Assembly: GCA_937877455.1 (NCBI GenBank)
Contig: CALFIU010000130.1
Location: forward strand, 9,093-73,092
DNA from: an uncultured Bacteroidales bacterium
GTDB taxonomy: Bacteria; Bacteroidota; Bacteroidia; Bacteroidales; UBA3824
DNA: 64,000 nucleotides
Direction: 5' to 3'
Shown here: one piece after another, positions 44,603 to 54,180 of the stretch
Position numbering within the stretch: position 1 is the first letter of the stretch
Layout of the letters: every line of letters starts with the position of its first letter
Translations under genes and position numbers: made by a program
The notes under the pieces: generated by a model
Told to the model about the DNA's origin: nothing
What the model saw: the letters and a program-made list of their open reading frames with translations, nothing else
The model's database searches: none

Positions 44603-46141
44603 ATGGGTGTTAGCAAAAGCAGACAACTCCAAAAACTGCGAGAACAAGTAAAAAATGGTGGCGGTGAACAGGCGTTGGAAAAACAAATGGCGTTGGGTAA
44701 ACTATCGGCAAGACAAAGGATTGTGGATCTATTGGATAACGATTCTTTTCAAGAATACGATATGTTTATTCAGCAGGTTAACAATGCTTTTCAAAGCGAT
44801 GGTGATGCCGTGCTTGGCGATGGTGTAATTACTGGCACTGGTACAATCAATGGAATGCCAGTTTGTGTATATGCACAAGATTTTACGGTTGCTGGAGGGT
44901 CGCTTGGAAGTATGCATGCAAAAAAAATTGCAAAAATAATGGATCGTGCTTTAAAAATGCGAGTTCCGCTCATTGGTATCAATGATAGTGGCGGTGCGCG
45001 TATTCAAGAGGGCATAAATTCGTTGGCTGGATACGGAGGAATTTTCTATCGTAATACCATGGCTTCTGGCGTTATACCTCAGATTTCTGTTGTACTTGGA
45101 CCATGTGCAGGTGGAGCGGTGTATTCGCCAGCTTTAACCGATTTTGTTTTTGTTGTTGACAAAATTTCAAAAATGTTTATCACTGGTCCTGAGGTTATAA
45201 AAACGGTGCTTGGTGAGCAAATTTCGGCGGAAGATCTTGGAGGTGCAAAGGTGCAATGCGAGGTTAGTGGTAATGCGCATTTTTTTGCCAAAAGCGAACA
45301 CGAATGTTTTGAAAGCGTTAAGAAACTTTTGCAATACATACCGCAAAATAATTCGTTGAAAGCAGAAACTCTACCGTCTTGCCCACCTAAATTTACCAAT
45401 ATAGATAGTATTGTTCCCTCGGATGCACGAGAGCCTTATGATGTTAGAAAAGTGATTGCTTGCATAACAGATGGTTCTGATTTTTTTGAAGTTAAAGCTA
45501 ATTTTGCTGCTAATGCGGTTGTTGGATTTGGACGTGTAGATGGTCAGAGTGTTGGTTTTGTTGCCAACCAACCAGATGTTATGGCAGGAGTTCTGGATGT
45601 TGATAGCAGCGATAAAGTGGCAGAGTTTGTAAGGTTTTGTGATGCTTTTAATATTCCAATTGTTACTCTTGTTGATCTGCCAGGATATTTACCCGGAGTA
45701 GATCAAGAGCATGCTGGGGTTATAAGGCACGGTGCAAAAGTGCTTTATGCTTATAGCGAGGCTACTGTTGCAAAAATAACTGTAATTTTGCGAAAGGCTT
45801 ATGGGGGCGGTTATATTGCTATGAATAGTTTGCATCTCGGAGCCGATTCTGTGTTTGCTTGGCCGGGCGCAGAAATTGCTGTTATGGGACCAGAAAGTGC
45901 TGTTAATATTATTTTTAGAAAAGAAATAATGGCATCGGAAAATCCTGACGAAACACGTCGTCAAAAGGCTCGTGAGTATAAGGAAAAGTTTGCTAATCCC
46001 TACGTAGCGGCGGGAATGGGGCATATTGATGCTGTAATTGAACCGCAAGAAACGCGGACGATGATTGTGCATACTTTGAGAATGTCGAAAGATAAGCATA
46101 TTGATAGACCTTATAAAAAACATGGTTTGTTTCCTGTATAA
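44603..46141 (+). CDS. Acyl-CoA carboxylase carboxyltransferase subunit
   Basis: The 512-aa protein has two crotonase-like halves: FTVAGGSLGSMHAKKIAKIM with PLIGINDSGGARIQEGINSL, then NIPIVTLVDLPGYLPGVDQE and VILRKAYGGGYIAMNSLHLG. This matches the methylmalonyl-CoA/propionyl-CoA carboxyltransferase group (MmdA/PccB). ATG 44603 is preferred over an in-frame TTG at 44591. The biotin carrier follows after 2 nt. Neither a biotin carboxylase nor an OadB-type decarboxylating membrane subunit is in the window, so direction of reaction is open. Confidence 0.9.
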   Translation: MGVSKSRQLQKLREQVKNGGGEQALEKQMALGKLSARQRIVDLLDNDSFQEYDMFIQQVNNAFQSDGDAVLGDGVITGTGTINGMPVCVYAQDFTVAGGSLGSMHAKKIAKIMDRALKMRVPLIGINDSGGARIQEGINSLAGYGGIFYRNTMASGVIPQISVVLGPCAGGAVYSPALTDFVFVVDKISKMFITGPEVIKTVLGEQISAEDLGGAKVQCEVSGNAHFFAKSEHECFESVKKLLQYIPQNNSLKAETLPSCPPKFTNIDSIVPSDAREPYDVRKVIACITDGSDFFEVKANFAANAVVGFGRVDGQSVGFVANQPDVMAGVLDVDSSDKVAEFVRFCDAFNIPIVTLVDLPGYLPGVDQEHAGVIRHGAKVLYAYSEATVAKITVILRKAYGGGYIAMNSLHLGADSVFAWPGAEIAVMGPESAVNIIFRKEIMASENPDETRRQKAREYKEKFANPYVAAGMGHIDAVIEPQETRTMIVHTLRMSKDKHIDRPYKKHGLFPV

Positions 46142-46143
46142 AA

Positions 46144-46476
46144 ATGGACAACGAAGAAAGTAAAATTGGAATTTTAAAACTTGGAGAAACTGAGTATAAA
46201 ACGTTTTTTACGGGTAAATTTCTTAATCGTAAAAAATGGAAAAAACCTGTGTTTAATAGGATTATGCCGCCTATTCCTGCTACTATAACCGAAATTTTGG
46301 TTGTGGAAAATCAACATGTACAAAAAGGGGATAAACTTTTTGTGTATGAGGCAATGAAAATGCGTAATGTAATTTATGCTTCGGTGAGTGGAAAAATTAA
46401 GGTTGTTAACGTAACTATTGGACAAAAAGTAGGAAAAGATTTTGTTTTGGCTGAGTTGGATGTTGATTTTGTATAA
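46144..46476 (+). CDS. Biotin carboxyl carrier protein
   Basis: The 110-aa protein ends in a biotinyl domain whose acceptor lysine lies in FVYEAMKMRNVIYA (AMKM). The preceding NRIMPPIPATITEILVVENQ is the first half of the barrel. It would carry carboxybiotin to the carboxyltransferase encoded just before it. There is no long Ala/Pro hinge before the domain, unlike many decarboxylase carriers. Confidence 0.92.
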   Translation: MDNEESKIGILKLGETEYKTFFTGKFLNRKKWKKPVFNRIMPPIPATITEILVVENQHVQKGDKLFVYEAMKMRNVIYASVSGKIKVVNVTIGQKVGKDFVLAELDVDFV

Positions 46477-46480
46477 AAAA

Positions 46481-46529
46481 GTTGTCCAAAAAGGTATTCA
46501 ATATATTGTAAATGTACCTTTTGGACAAC
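46481..46529. terminator. Bidirectional terminator, long stem
   Basis: GTTGTCCAAAAAGGTA pairs with TACCTTTTGGACAAC with one bulge; a T-run follows. It lies between the convergent carrier and thrH genes. The GTTGTCCAAAAAG arm resembles the arms of the 39972-40060 element. Confidence 0.85.
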
Positions 46530-46536
46530 AATTTTT

Positions 46537-47142
46537 TTAGTTGTTGATTTCTTTTATTATTTGTGTTTTAAGGCTTTGCAAGTCTGTTACTACGGGATAT
46601 TGCGGAAAGTCTTTTTTAACATTTTCTGGTGGGCAAAAAAGTATTCCTTTGTCGGCTTCTTGAAGCATTGTAACATCGTTGTAACTATCGCCAAATGCCA
46701 AAACATTGTATTTAAGGCTTTTGAATGCCTGTACTGTTTTGCGTTTTGGGTCTGGTTGACGTAAAATGTAGTCGGTTATGCGTCCAGTTGAGTCTGTTTG
46801 GAGATTGTGACAGAGCAAAAATGGATTTTCGAGTTTATCCATAAGCGGCTGTGCAAATTCTACAAAAGTGTCGCTTACAATGGCAAATCTTACTTGTTTA
46901 CGCATCTCGCGTATAAAATCCAACGCTCCCGGTAATGGGTTTAAGGTGTTGATAACTTCTTGTATATCTTGGAGTTTAAGGTTGTGTTTGTCTAAAATTT
47001 CAAGACGATAACGCATAAGTTGGTTGTAATCTTTTATGTCGCGAGTGGTGAGTTTTAGTTCCTCAATTCCAGTTTTTAGCGCAACGTTAATCCAAATTTC
47101 AGGCACAAAAACGCCTTCTAAATCGGCACATACTATCCACAT
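46537..47142 (-). CDS. thrH: Phosphoserine phosphatase / homoserine phosphotransferase
   Basis: ThrH is a HAD-family enzyme that dephosphorylates phosphoserine and can transfer phosphate to homoserine. The 201-aa product matches it throughout: ADLEGVFVPEIWI (the DxEG variant of the HAD nucleophile motif), LKLTTRDIKDYNQLM, VSDTFVEFAQPLM, FLLCHNLQTDSTGRI, and FGDSYNDVTML. A bidirectional terminator separates it from the carboxylase genes. Confidence 0.93.
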   Translation of the reverse strand: MWIVCADLEGVFVPEIWINVALKTGIEELKLTTRDIKDYNQLMRYRLEILDKHNLKLQDIQEVINTLNPLPGALDFIREMRKQVRFAIVSDTFVEFAQPLMDKLENPFLLCHNLQTDSTGRITDYILRQPDPKRKTVQAFKSLKYNVLAFGDSYNDVTMLQEADKGILFCPPENVKKDFPQYPVVTDLQSLKTQIIKEINN

Positions 47143-47179
47143 GGTTTGCTTTTTTATTATTTTTATTTATAAACAAATA

Positions 47180-47218
47180 TTGAACGTAATGTTTTAATAA
47201 TTAAAACATTACGTTCAA
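47180..47218 (-). terminator. Terminator after the outer-membrane barrel gene
   Basis: TTGAACGTAATGTTTTAAT and ATTAAAACATTACGTTCAA form a 19-bp perfect stem with a 1-nt centre. It lies between the barrel stop and thrH. Confidence 0.8.
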
Positions 47219-47245
47219 ACTAACATATTTTGGTTTTATATATTT

Positions 47246-48043
47246 TTAGTAAGAAGATTCTGTTCCGTGAAGTTTACGACGGAATTTTTCTGCTTGCCAG
47301 TTGTGTACGCTGAGCCAACGTGTCAATGGCATTTTTAAACTTGTTGCAATATAAATATTACCTTTAACGTGATTAAATGGTTTTTTGTCGCCAATGGTGT
47401 AATCGGGATTTACAAAATTCATAAACATATAGTCAACATCAAGGCTTAGCATTTTGTAGTTTACACCCAAAACGGCAGAAACAGAAAGATTATTTTTTGC
47501 ATCTGCTTCAAGTTTTTCGCCATATTTTTGACTTGTCCAACTTGCTTTTTGTCCGCGTTGTGCCATTATGTTGTAATGGGCGCGTACACCGATGTTGAAA
47601 TATTGCATTTCGCGATAGATGTCTTGTGTTCCAAATTTAAAGAGTAATGGTACTGCCACCGACATTGCTCTATAGGTTTCTTTGAGTGTGTATTTGCTGG
47701 TTTTTACGTCCTCAAATGCATGTTTAAATCCGTATGCTGTTACTTCCAAACCTGTTAGTATACCAGTTTTGTTGTTTTTTAAGTCTATGTTGTACAACAT
47801 ACCAATTTGAAATCCAGGTACGTAATTAAACCCACTACCTTTTGTGCGATACATATCTCCTTTGTTGGTGTGTAACATTACATCGTTGTTGTCGCCGCTG
47901 TTTCCACCGCCAAAACTATGGTTTAGACCCAACAGAAACGACCAATAACGGTATTCTTCTTTGCTGTCTTCGCTTGGTCCTTGGGCGTTGGCATTTAGTG
48001 TAAATGCCATTATTGCGAATAATATTATGGATAGTCTTTTCAT
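47246..48043 (-). CDS. Outer-membrane beta-barrel protein
   Basis: The 265-aa protein has a signal peptide (MKRLSIILFAIMAFTLNANAQ). Amphipathic strands follow: YWSFLLGLNHSFGG, NYVPGFQIGMLYNIDLK, ILTGLEVTAYGFK and VSAVLGVNYKMLSLDVDYMF. This is the PorT/OMP_b-brl shape. The last strand is followed by a short polar tail (HNWQAEKFRRKLHG) instead of a terminal Phe. It is 40 nt downstream of the kelch-like lipoprotein gene, probably in one unit. A specific role is not assigned. Confidence 0.75.
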   Translation of the reverse strand: MKRLSIILFAIMAFTLNANAQGPSEDSKEEYRYWSFLLGLNHSFGGGNSGDNNDVMLHTNKGDMYRTKGSGFNYVPGFQIGMLYNIDLKNNKTGILTGLEVTAYGFKHAFEDVKTSKYTLKETYRAMSVAVPLLFKFGTQDIYREMQYFNIGVRAHYNIMAQRGQKASWTSQKYGEKLEADAKNNLSVSAVLGVNYKMLSLDVDYMFMNFVNPDYTIGDKKPFNHVKGNIYIATSLKMPLTRWLSVHNWQAEKFRRKLHGTESSY

Positions 48044-48083
48044 TTTACTTGCTTTTTTTTATTGTGTTTTAGTTTTTGGTATG

Positions 48084-49844
48084 TTATGGTAAATATTCCC
48101 ATACATCTTTAAAGAGTGTAGTAGGACCATTTGCATCGTAACCTTCGCCAAAGGCAACTATACCTCGTTTGTTGACTCCCATGGCGTTATAATATTCGTC
48201 GTCGGTGCGTTCCACTACAAAACCTATTGCACCACAACGGTATTTTTCTATACTACAATCGGAGCAACGTATCCATTTGCTGTCGCTTAGGTCGTATGCC
48301 CAAAAATCTTTGAGTATGTTGCCGTTGTCGTCTTTGCCTGTTCCTACGTATAAACGGTTGAAACTTCTTTCTCCTTTGTTGTATGATAAAAAGAATCCTA
48401 CTGCGTTGGTACGTGGCAAAAATTCTGCGGGTGCTGTTATTGTTCTATTGGTGTTGAGTGTCAAAGTACCTGTGGTGTTGGCAGAAAAATAGTAGAAAGT
48501 GTTGCTGAGATTTGTTTTTACCGGATCGCTATTTTCATTTATATAATTTTTGCTTCTTGAGCTATTGCCTGTACCAATGTAAAATGAAGTTTCATTAACT
48601 TTTATGAAAACTGGGTTTGATAAACCCTCACCGATTGTATTATTGTTGCTTGTTAAGCTTGTGTTGTTTGACCATGACAAAGCTGATTTGTCTATTTCAT
48701 CGGTTGTATATGTTCTGTCGTATTGAACATCGTATTTGTATATTAGTGAGTTAATACTCTTGTTTTCTGGTTTTGTAATGTCGGTTGCTGTGCTACCTAA
48801 GCCTACGTAATAAAGTTTGTCTTGGTCGCCACCGCCTTGGTTTTTAAGTTCAAATGCAATTAACCCTGTTAGTGGTTGTGGTAAATCTTGTACACGAGAA
48901 CGACCATTGGGATGGTCTTGTTGGCTATTGAATCTGTTGGTTCTTGGGTTGTAGGTGAAAACTTTGTTTGTTGGTTTACTATCTTGGTCTTCTCCACCAC
49001 AAATATATACAAGATAGTCGTCGAAGTTTTCTTTTAGACCTTTTGTAACAAAAGCAGCTCCATTACATCTTCTGGAAAAATATTCGGAGTTATCTCCTTC
49101 TGAGTATGAGGCTATTTGTTCCCACTCATCATCGTCTTTGTTATATTTCCATAAATCGTATTTACATTCATATCCATCACATCCGCCGTAGATGTAAACG
49201 CCTTTGTAGTCGCCATCTTCTATAGTAAAACAAATTGGCATTTTTATGCCTCCACCCAATTTAGCATCTTTAGCATCGTTTCTTTGAAACCATACATCTC
49301 CGGGTAGGGTGGTTGTGGTGTCAAGCACTTGTGCGTTGTAACAGGTATCTTTTTTTTGATTTATAACAAACGAGCGTATAAAATACTTAGCGTTGAAATC
49401 TAAATTGTGAAGTTCTTTGCTGAATTTTAGAGTGTCGTTGCCGTCAAGTTTAAAATTGTCAACATATTCGGCATAGCAGTCATCAGCTCCTACTATTGGT
49501 TTTTGGTTTTTTCTTGAATATACAAAACCGCATTTAATAATTGTATCTTTAGCGGCGTTGGCGTTGTAGTATGATGGGCTTAAATCGTAAAATTTGGATT
49601 CTATTTCCATATAGCAGTCCACTTTTTGTACCTTTTTTACACCAGAAGTAGATATAACGATTGTATCATAGTTGCCAATGCATTTATCTTTTTGAGCTTC
49701 TCCATAGAAATAACCGCCTTCGTTTGAGAGCATTGTGCTGTCGCCCACTCGTCGGATTATGGTGAGTTCTTCGCCCTCTTCTTTTATGCAGCCGGTTATA
49801 AAGGCTATTGCCATTAAACAGGGTATTAAGTAAGATGTTTTCAT
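48084..49844 (-). CDS. Kelch-like propeller lipoprotein
   Basis: The 586-aa protein has a lipoprotein signal (MKTSYLIPCLMAIAFITGC, lipid site Cys19), so it is likely anchored in the outer membrane. After an Ig-like region it shows kelch-type repeats: VYIYGGCDGYECKYDLWKYN, YICGGEDQDSKPTNKVFTYN and LYVGTGKDDNGNILKDFWAY, each ending in a W or F plus Y. The upstream in-frame ATGs give a poor signal, so ATG 49844 is chosen. Its ligand is unknown. The barrel gene just downstream could be a partner. Confidence 0.7.
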   Translation of the reverse strand: MKTSYLIPCLMAIAFITGCIKEEGEELTIIRRVGDSTMLSNEGGYFYGEAQKDKCIGNYDTIVISTSGVKKVQKVDCYMEIESKFYDLSPSYYNANAAKDTIIKCGFVYSRKNQKPIVGADDCYAEYVDNFKLDGNDTLKFSKELHNLDFNAKYFIRSFVINQKKDTCYNAQVLDTTTTLPGDVWFQRNDAKDAKLGGGIKMPICFTIEDGDYKGVYIYGGCDGYECKYDLWKYNKDDDEWEQIASYSEGDNSEYFSRRCNGAAFVTKGLKENFDDYLVYICGGEDQDSKPTNKVFTYNPRTNRFNSQQDHPNGRSRVQDLPQPLTGLIAFELKNQGGGDQDKLYYVGLGSTATDITKPENKSINSLIYKYDVQYDRTYTTDEIDKSALSWSNNTSLTSNNNTIGEGLSNPVFIKVNETSFYIGTGNSSRSKNYINENSDPVKTNLSNTFYYFSANTTGTLTLNTNRTITAPAEFLPRTNAVGFFLSYNKGERSFNRLYVGTGKDDNGNILKDFWAYDLSDSKWIRCSDCSIEKYRCGAIGFVVERTDDEYYNAMGVNKRGIVAFGEGYDANGPTTLFKDVWEYLP

Positions 49845-49994
49845 AAAAGTTTTATATTTTATTTTAAAAATTCCGGTGAATATTTTCATTTGATTTTTGT
49901 TAATACCAAAATCGTTCCATTTTGCCGCCAAAGATAGAAAAATTATAATTTTTTTTTACTGTTTTTTGTGTAATTTTTTTGGGTTTAAGGTTAT

Positions 49995-50033
49995 AAAAAA
50001 ACTCCCTTCCAAATTTAGAGGAGGGAGTTTTTT
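49995..50033 (-). terminator. Terminator after the second PorE-like gene
   Basis: AAAAAAACTCCCTTCC pairs with GGAGGGAGTTTTTT with one bulge, and lies 22 bp past the stop. Confidence 0.85.
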
Positions 50034-50054
50034 GTTTTTTAAGTTTTGATTTAA

Positions 50055-52130
50055 CTATTTTGATATGATTTTGGCTTCAACACGGCGGTTGTTTTGGCGG
50101 CCTTCTGCTGTTTTGTTGGTGTCGCGAGGTTGGTCTGGACCATATCCTTTGGCTATAAGTCTGCTTTGTGGAACTCCTACGCTAACCAAATAGTCAACCA
50201 CGGCTTTTGCACGTGCCAAAGAAAGTCGTTGGTTGGCAGCACGTGAACCTGTATTGTCGGTGTGTCCAGAAATTTCTACAACCAAACGGTCGTAAATTTT
50301 GAATACATCGGCAAGTCTATTGAGTTCACCGTATGATTCTGGACGAAGATTAGATTTTCCTGTATCAAAGAATACGTTGTTAAGCACAACTTTGCTACCC
50401 GGATCCATTGAGAGTAATTTAATGTCTTTTTGTATCTGTTGGTAGCCAGTGGTAGATGGTATGTTGAAGTTTTCGGAGTGGAAGAAATATCCTTCGCTTT
50501 GTACCGACATACCGTAATTTTTACCAGAAGGCAACATAACAGTATATTTTCCATTTGAAGGGTCGGTATTTACGGTTTGGATTATTTCGTTGGTTTGAGT
50601 GTCGTAGATTTCAACTTTTGCTGGTAATGGCTTTTCGCCTTCAAAGTCGGTAACAATACCGTCAATAACGGTTAGCCTCATAGTTTTTATAACTTCAGGA
50701 CCTTCGAGTGGCAACGCTGGCTCTTTGGAATAATAGCAGGCAACTGGCGTAGGAAAAACAGGGAATGGCTTTTTTATGTTGCCGAGTATGAGTGATTTAT
50801 AAATGTCGTAGTCGCCTTGAGAACCAACACCTTTGGAGGCGTAGTAGGCCATGCGTGTACTTCCTGGAACGATATTGAAAAATTTTTCGTCATCGCCAGT
50901 GTTTACACCAAGTCCAAGGTTTACTGGGTCTTTCCAAAATTTACCAGATGCAGAGGCTTTGAAAATATCGAATCCACCTACAGATTTATCGTTGTTGGAG
51001 GCAAAATACAATACGGTGTCGCCAGCTCCAAAACTTGGGCATTCTTCGTCAAATTGAGTGTTTATAGGTGCTCCAATGTTTACTGGTTTTTTGTATTTAC
51101 CATTGCTTTTACGTTCGCAATACCAAATATCGGTTCCACCGTAGCCTTTTTTGCGGTCGCTTGCAAAATAAAGTAGGCTACTATCGTTTGAGAACGAAAA
51201 TCCAGTTTCTTTGCTTTTTTTGTTGTTAATTTTGGCAACAAGTCGTTGGTTTTTCTTCCATGTGCCATTTTTGTTGATGGTCATGTAAAGATTTCCACGA
51301 CCTTTTTTTCCTCGGTAAACAATCATTTTTGTGCCAGTGATGTCCAAGGTTACTGTTGCATCGTTGAGTTTTGTGTTTAATTTTTTACCAGCGTTTTCGG
51401 CATCACTATATTTGCCGTTATCTGGGTGCGACATGTATATTTCTTCAAAATATTGGTGGTTTGTTAAACTTTTGCGTTTGGTAGTGTTGCCGTCGGCCTT
51501 GCTACGTCGCGATGTAAAATAGATTGCCGAGTCAAGGTTTGAAAATAGAGGTGAATATTCTGGAGCAACGGTGTTTATGTTGCCTTCTATTTTCTGTTTG
51601 ATTGCAAGTTTTGGCTTTTTTGCTAATGCTATACCGTTTTCGCATTCTTGTATTTTACGTTGAACGTCGTCGTTTACTTTGTCGCGTTTTTTTGTGTCTA
51701 AACCGTCAAGGTATTCGTTGTAGTCGGATTTTGCTTTTGCAAAAAGGTCGTTTCGTTGTTTTGCAACTGCAATCCAATACATAATGTCGCTTGCCACGTT
51801 GGCATTGGCATCGTATGCTGCTTGTAAGTGTTTGAGAGCTATAGCGTTTTGCGAACATTTTAGTTCAGAAATTCCTGTTTTATATAGAATTGCAGCGTTG
51901 TCCTCGTTGTATTCTATAGCTTTTTGAAAATATGGCACAGCTTCTTGATAGTATCCTTTTTCGTCGTGGCGATATTTACGTGTAGCTTTTTTGGCAGCTT
52001 TCCAAGCATCTGAGCCTTCTTGCGATTGAGAAGTTAAAAAGTCGCTTTTTTTTAATTTGGGGTTTTCTTGAGCTATGGCCGTTGATATTGAAATTATTGC
52101 GGCTGATAGTATTAATATTGCTTTTTTCAT
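50055..52130 (-). CDS. PorE-like TPR / propeller / OmpA protein (copy 2)
   Basis: The 691-aa protein has a signal peptide (MKKAILILSAAIISISTAIAQ) and TPR helices (AVPYFQKAIEYNEDNAAILY). A PD40 propeller follows (LFSNLDSAIYFTSRR, FSFSNDSSLLYFASDRKKGY), then a CarboxypepD-reg-like module (EGEKPLPAKVEIYDTQ) and a C-terminal OmpA domain (VVEISGHTDNTGSRAANQRL, SLARAKAVVDYL). This order is that of PorE, which anchors type IX secretion to peptidoglycan. Whether it works in T9SS is inferred; no other por gene is in the window. It follows copy 1 closely in the same operon. Confidence 0.85.
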   Translation of the reverse strand: MKKAILILSAAIISISTAIAQENPKLKKSDFLTSQSQEGSDAWKAAKKATRKYRHDEKGYYQEAVPYFQKAIEYNEDNAAILYKTGISELKCSQNAIALKHLQAAYDANANVASDIMYWIAVAKQRNDLFAKAKSDYNEYLDGLDTKKRDKVNDDVQRKIQECENGIALAKKPKLAIKQKIEGNINTVAPEYSPLFSNLDSAIYFTSRRSKADGNTTKRKSLTNHQYFEEIYMSHPDNGKYSDAENAGKKLNTKLNDATVTLDITGTKMIVYRGKKGRGNLYMTINKNGTWKKNQRLVAKINNKKSKETGFSFSNDSSLLYFASDRKKGYGGTDIWYCERKSNGKYKKPVNIGAPINTQFDEECPSFGAGDTVLYFASNNDKSVGGFDIFKASASGKFWKDPVNLGLGVNTGDDEKFFNIVPGSTRMAYYASKGVGSQGDYDIYKSLILGNIKKPFPVFPTPVACYYSKEPALPLEGPEVIKTMRLTVIDGIVTDFEGEKPLPAKVEIYDTQTNEIIQTVNTDPSNGKYTVMLPSGKNYGMSVQSEGYFFHSENFNIPSTTGYQQIQKDIKLLSMDPGSKVVLNNVFFDTGKSNLRPESYGELNRLADVFKIYDRLVVEISGHTDNTGSRAANQRLSLARAKAVVDYLVSVGVPQSRLIAKGYGPDQPRDTNKTAEGRQNNRRVEAKIISK

Positions 52131-52158
52131 TTTCTTTAACCTATATTTTTTTTGAAGG

Positions 52159-54180
52159 TTACTTAACAATTTTTATTTCTACTCTTCTGTTTTTTGCCCT
52201 GCCTTCAGGCGTGTTGTTGTCGTCAATAGGGTTTTGGTCGCCTTTTCCTACAAATGTAAGTCTTTCTGCTGCAATACCTTTTTCAACGAGTTTGTTTTTT
52301 ACGGCTTCGGCTCTGTTTTTCGACAGAGTTATGTTGTGTTCTTTGTTACCAGTATTGTCGGTGTGTCCAGAAATTTCGAGTTTTATGGTCGGGTTTTCCA
52401 TGAGCATTTTGTAAATTGCATTAATTTCTGTTTCCGATTCTGGTTTAATTTCGTATTTATCAGTATCAAAAAATAGATTGTTTAGTGTAGCAATGCTACC
52501 TGATTCCATTTTTTGTAGGCAAATGTCTTTGTTTTTAAGTTCAAACCCCATACCTTTTTGCAATTGTATGTTTTCTGAATGGTACATATAGCCATCAAGT
52601 TTTATTGCTATGCAATAGTTTTTACCAGCAGGCAATGGTGCAATGTATTTACCATCGTCAGGGTTTGTTTCAGTGGTGTAAATTAGACTTTTATTGTTGT
52701 TGTCGTATATTTCAATTACAGCATCAAGAGGTTTTGTTGTTTTACAATCGTGTACTTTTCCTGTAAGGAGCGTCATTTCTGGCGTAGATGCAATAACAAC
52801 GCTGTCGGTAGGTGTACTTGTAATTTTTTCTTCGTTTTTGGGTGGTAAGAAATCTATTTTGTAGATGTCGGTATATCCTTTGCTGTCGGGTTTGGCGGCT
52901 GAGTAATAACCAGTTTTTCCATCTGCCGACAATACAAAATATACTTCATCGTCAGGTGTGTTTATAGGATAGCCAAGGTTTGTAGGATTGCTCCAAGAGC
53001 CGTTTGGTTGTAATTCTGTTTTAAAAATGTCGTAACCGCCCATAGAATTATGTCCTTTGCTGCTAAAATATAATGTTTTACCATCGGCAAGCATAAAAAC
53101 TCCGTCTTCATCGTATTTTGTGTTTATGTTGGTGGGCAGTTTTATGGCTTGACTCCAACCGTTTTTTGTTTTTTTCGACATATAAATGTCGCCATTAGAT
53201 TTTTGTGGGTCGGGATGTTTGCCTCTTATAAAAAATATTGTGTTGCCATCGTAACTAAAACATGCAGAGTTTTCTATTGCGGTGGTGTTGATACCTCCAA
53301 CTATTTTTTCGGGGTTGCTCCATTTACCTTTTTTGCGTTGAGAAATATATAGGTCGCCAGCTTTGTAAGTTATTAGGCTATTACCGTCAGACGAGAGTGC
53401 TACGGTTGCATCGTGGTCTTTTGTATTTATTGGATTACCAATGTTTTGAGGTTGTTGCCATTGGTTGTTTTCAAATTTGCTTGTGTAGATGTCCTCGTAG
53501 TTTAAACCGTCGGCTTTGTCTATAATTGCTTCTGATGCGTCTTTCCTGCGCGATGTAAAATACATTGTACTACCATCGGCTGTTATTACAGGACAATAGT
53601 CTGGATATTCGCTGTTTATTTGCGTAATGTTGGTTATATTTACGTTTATTGGATTTTGAACCAATATTTTACCGTTTTTGCAACATTCTTTAAGGTATTT
53701 TATTTCTGCAGTTGCGGCTTTGGCTTCATCTGTTTTTGATGTTGCAAATAAGTTGAGATTTTTTTCAGCATCGTCAAATTGCAAGTTTAGCATCTGAGCT
53801 TTTGCAAGGTAATAGGGCAGAAGTGGCGAAATTTTGCTATCGACCTTGTTTGCTTTTTCGAGGTTTTGGAGTGCTTCTGCTTTGTTTTTTGTGCTAAGTT
53901 TGCATACACCTATTCTATAATTGAGTGCAGCATCATCGCTGTTGTAACGATAAGCATCAAGGTATTGTTGCAATGCGTCGGCGTAAAGGGCAGGATTGCC
54001 TGTGTCGAAGTATTTGTTGCCGTTTTTTACCGATTTCCAAGCTTCTGCAAAACCTTCTTTTTCCTTTTTGAATGTTTGTTGGTCTATTTCGGCATATATT
54101 TTTTGAGCGTACACATTACTATTGCATGTCAAAAAAATGACTGCAAGCAGAAATTGTATTGTTTGGCGCAATAGTTTCAT
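52159..54180 (-). CDS. PorE-like TPR / propeller / OmpA protein (copy 1)
   Basis: The 673-aa protein has the same domain order as its downstream neighbour and a length close to PorE of Porphyromonas (PG1058). It has a signal peptide (MKLLRQTIQFLLAVIFLTCNSNVYAQ), TPR (DALQQYLDAYRYNSDDAALN), and a PD40 propeller (YPDYCPVITADGSTMYFTSR, LSSDGNSLITYKAG, LADGKTLYFSSKGHNSMGGY). A regulatory-like Ig module (TTKPLDAVIEIYDNNNKS) precedes the OmpA domain (LEISGHTDNTGNKEHNITL). The OmpA Asp/Arg peptidoglycan-contact residues are present. It overlaps the TPR gene by 4 nt and ends 28 nt before copy 2. Confidence 0.85.
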   Translation of the reverse strand: MKLLRQTIQFLLAVIFLTCNSNVYAQKIYAEIDQQTFKKEKEGFAEAWKSVKNGNKYFDTGNPALYADALQQYLDAYRYNSDDAALNYRIGVCKLSTKNKAEALQNLEKANKVDSKISPLLPYYLAKAQMLNLQFDDAEKNLNLFATSKTDEAKAATAEIKYLKECCKNGKILVQNPINVNITNITQINSEYPDYCPVITADGSTMYFTSRRKDASEAIIDKADGLNYEDIYTSKFENNQWQQPQNIGNPINTKDHDATVALSSDGNSLITYKAGDLYISQRKKGKWSNPEKIVGGINTTAIENSACFSYDGNTIFFIRGKHPDPQKSNGDIYMSKKTKNGWSQAIKLPTNINTKYDEDGVFMLADGKTLYFSSKGHNSMGGYDIFKTELQPNGSWSNPTNLGYPINTPDDEVYFVLSADGKTGYYSAAKPDSKGYTDIYKIDFLPPKNEEKITSTPTDSVVIASTPEMTLLTGKVHDCKTTKPLDAVIEIYDNNNKSLIYTTETNPDDGKYIAPLPAGKNYCIAIKLDGYMYHSENIQLQKGMGFELKNKDICLQKMESGSIATLNNLFFDTDKYEIKPESETEINAIYKMLMENPTIKLEISGHTDNTGNKEHNITLSKNRAEAVKNKLVEKGIAAERLTFVGKGDQNPIDDNNTPEGRAKNRRVEIKIVK

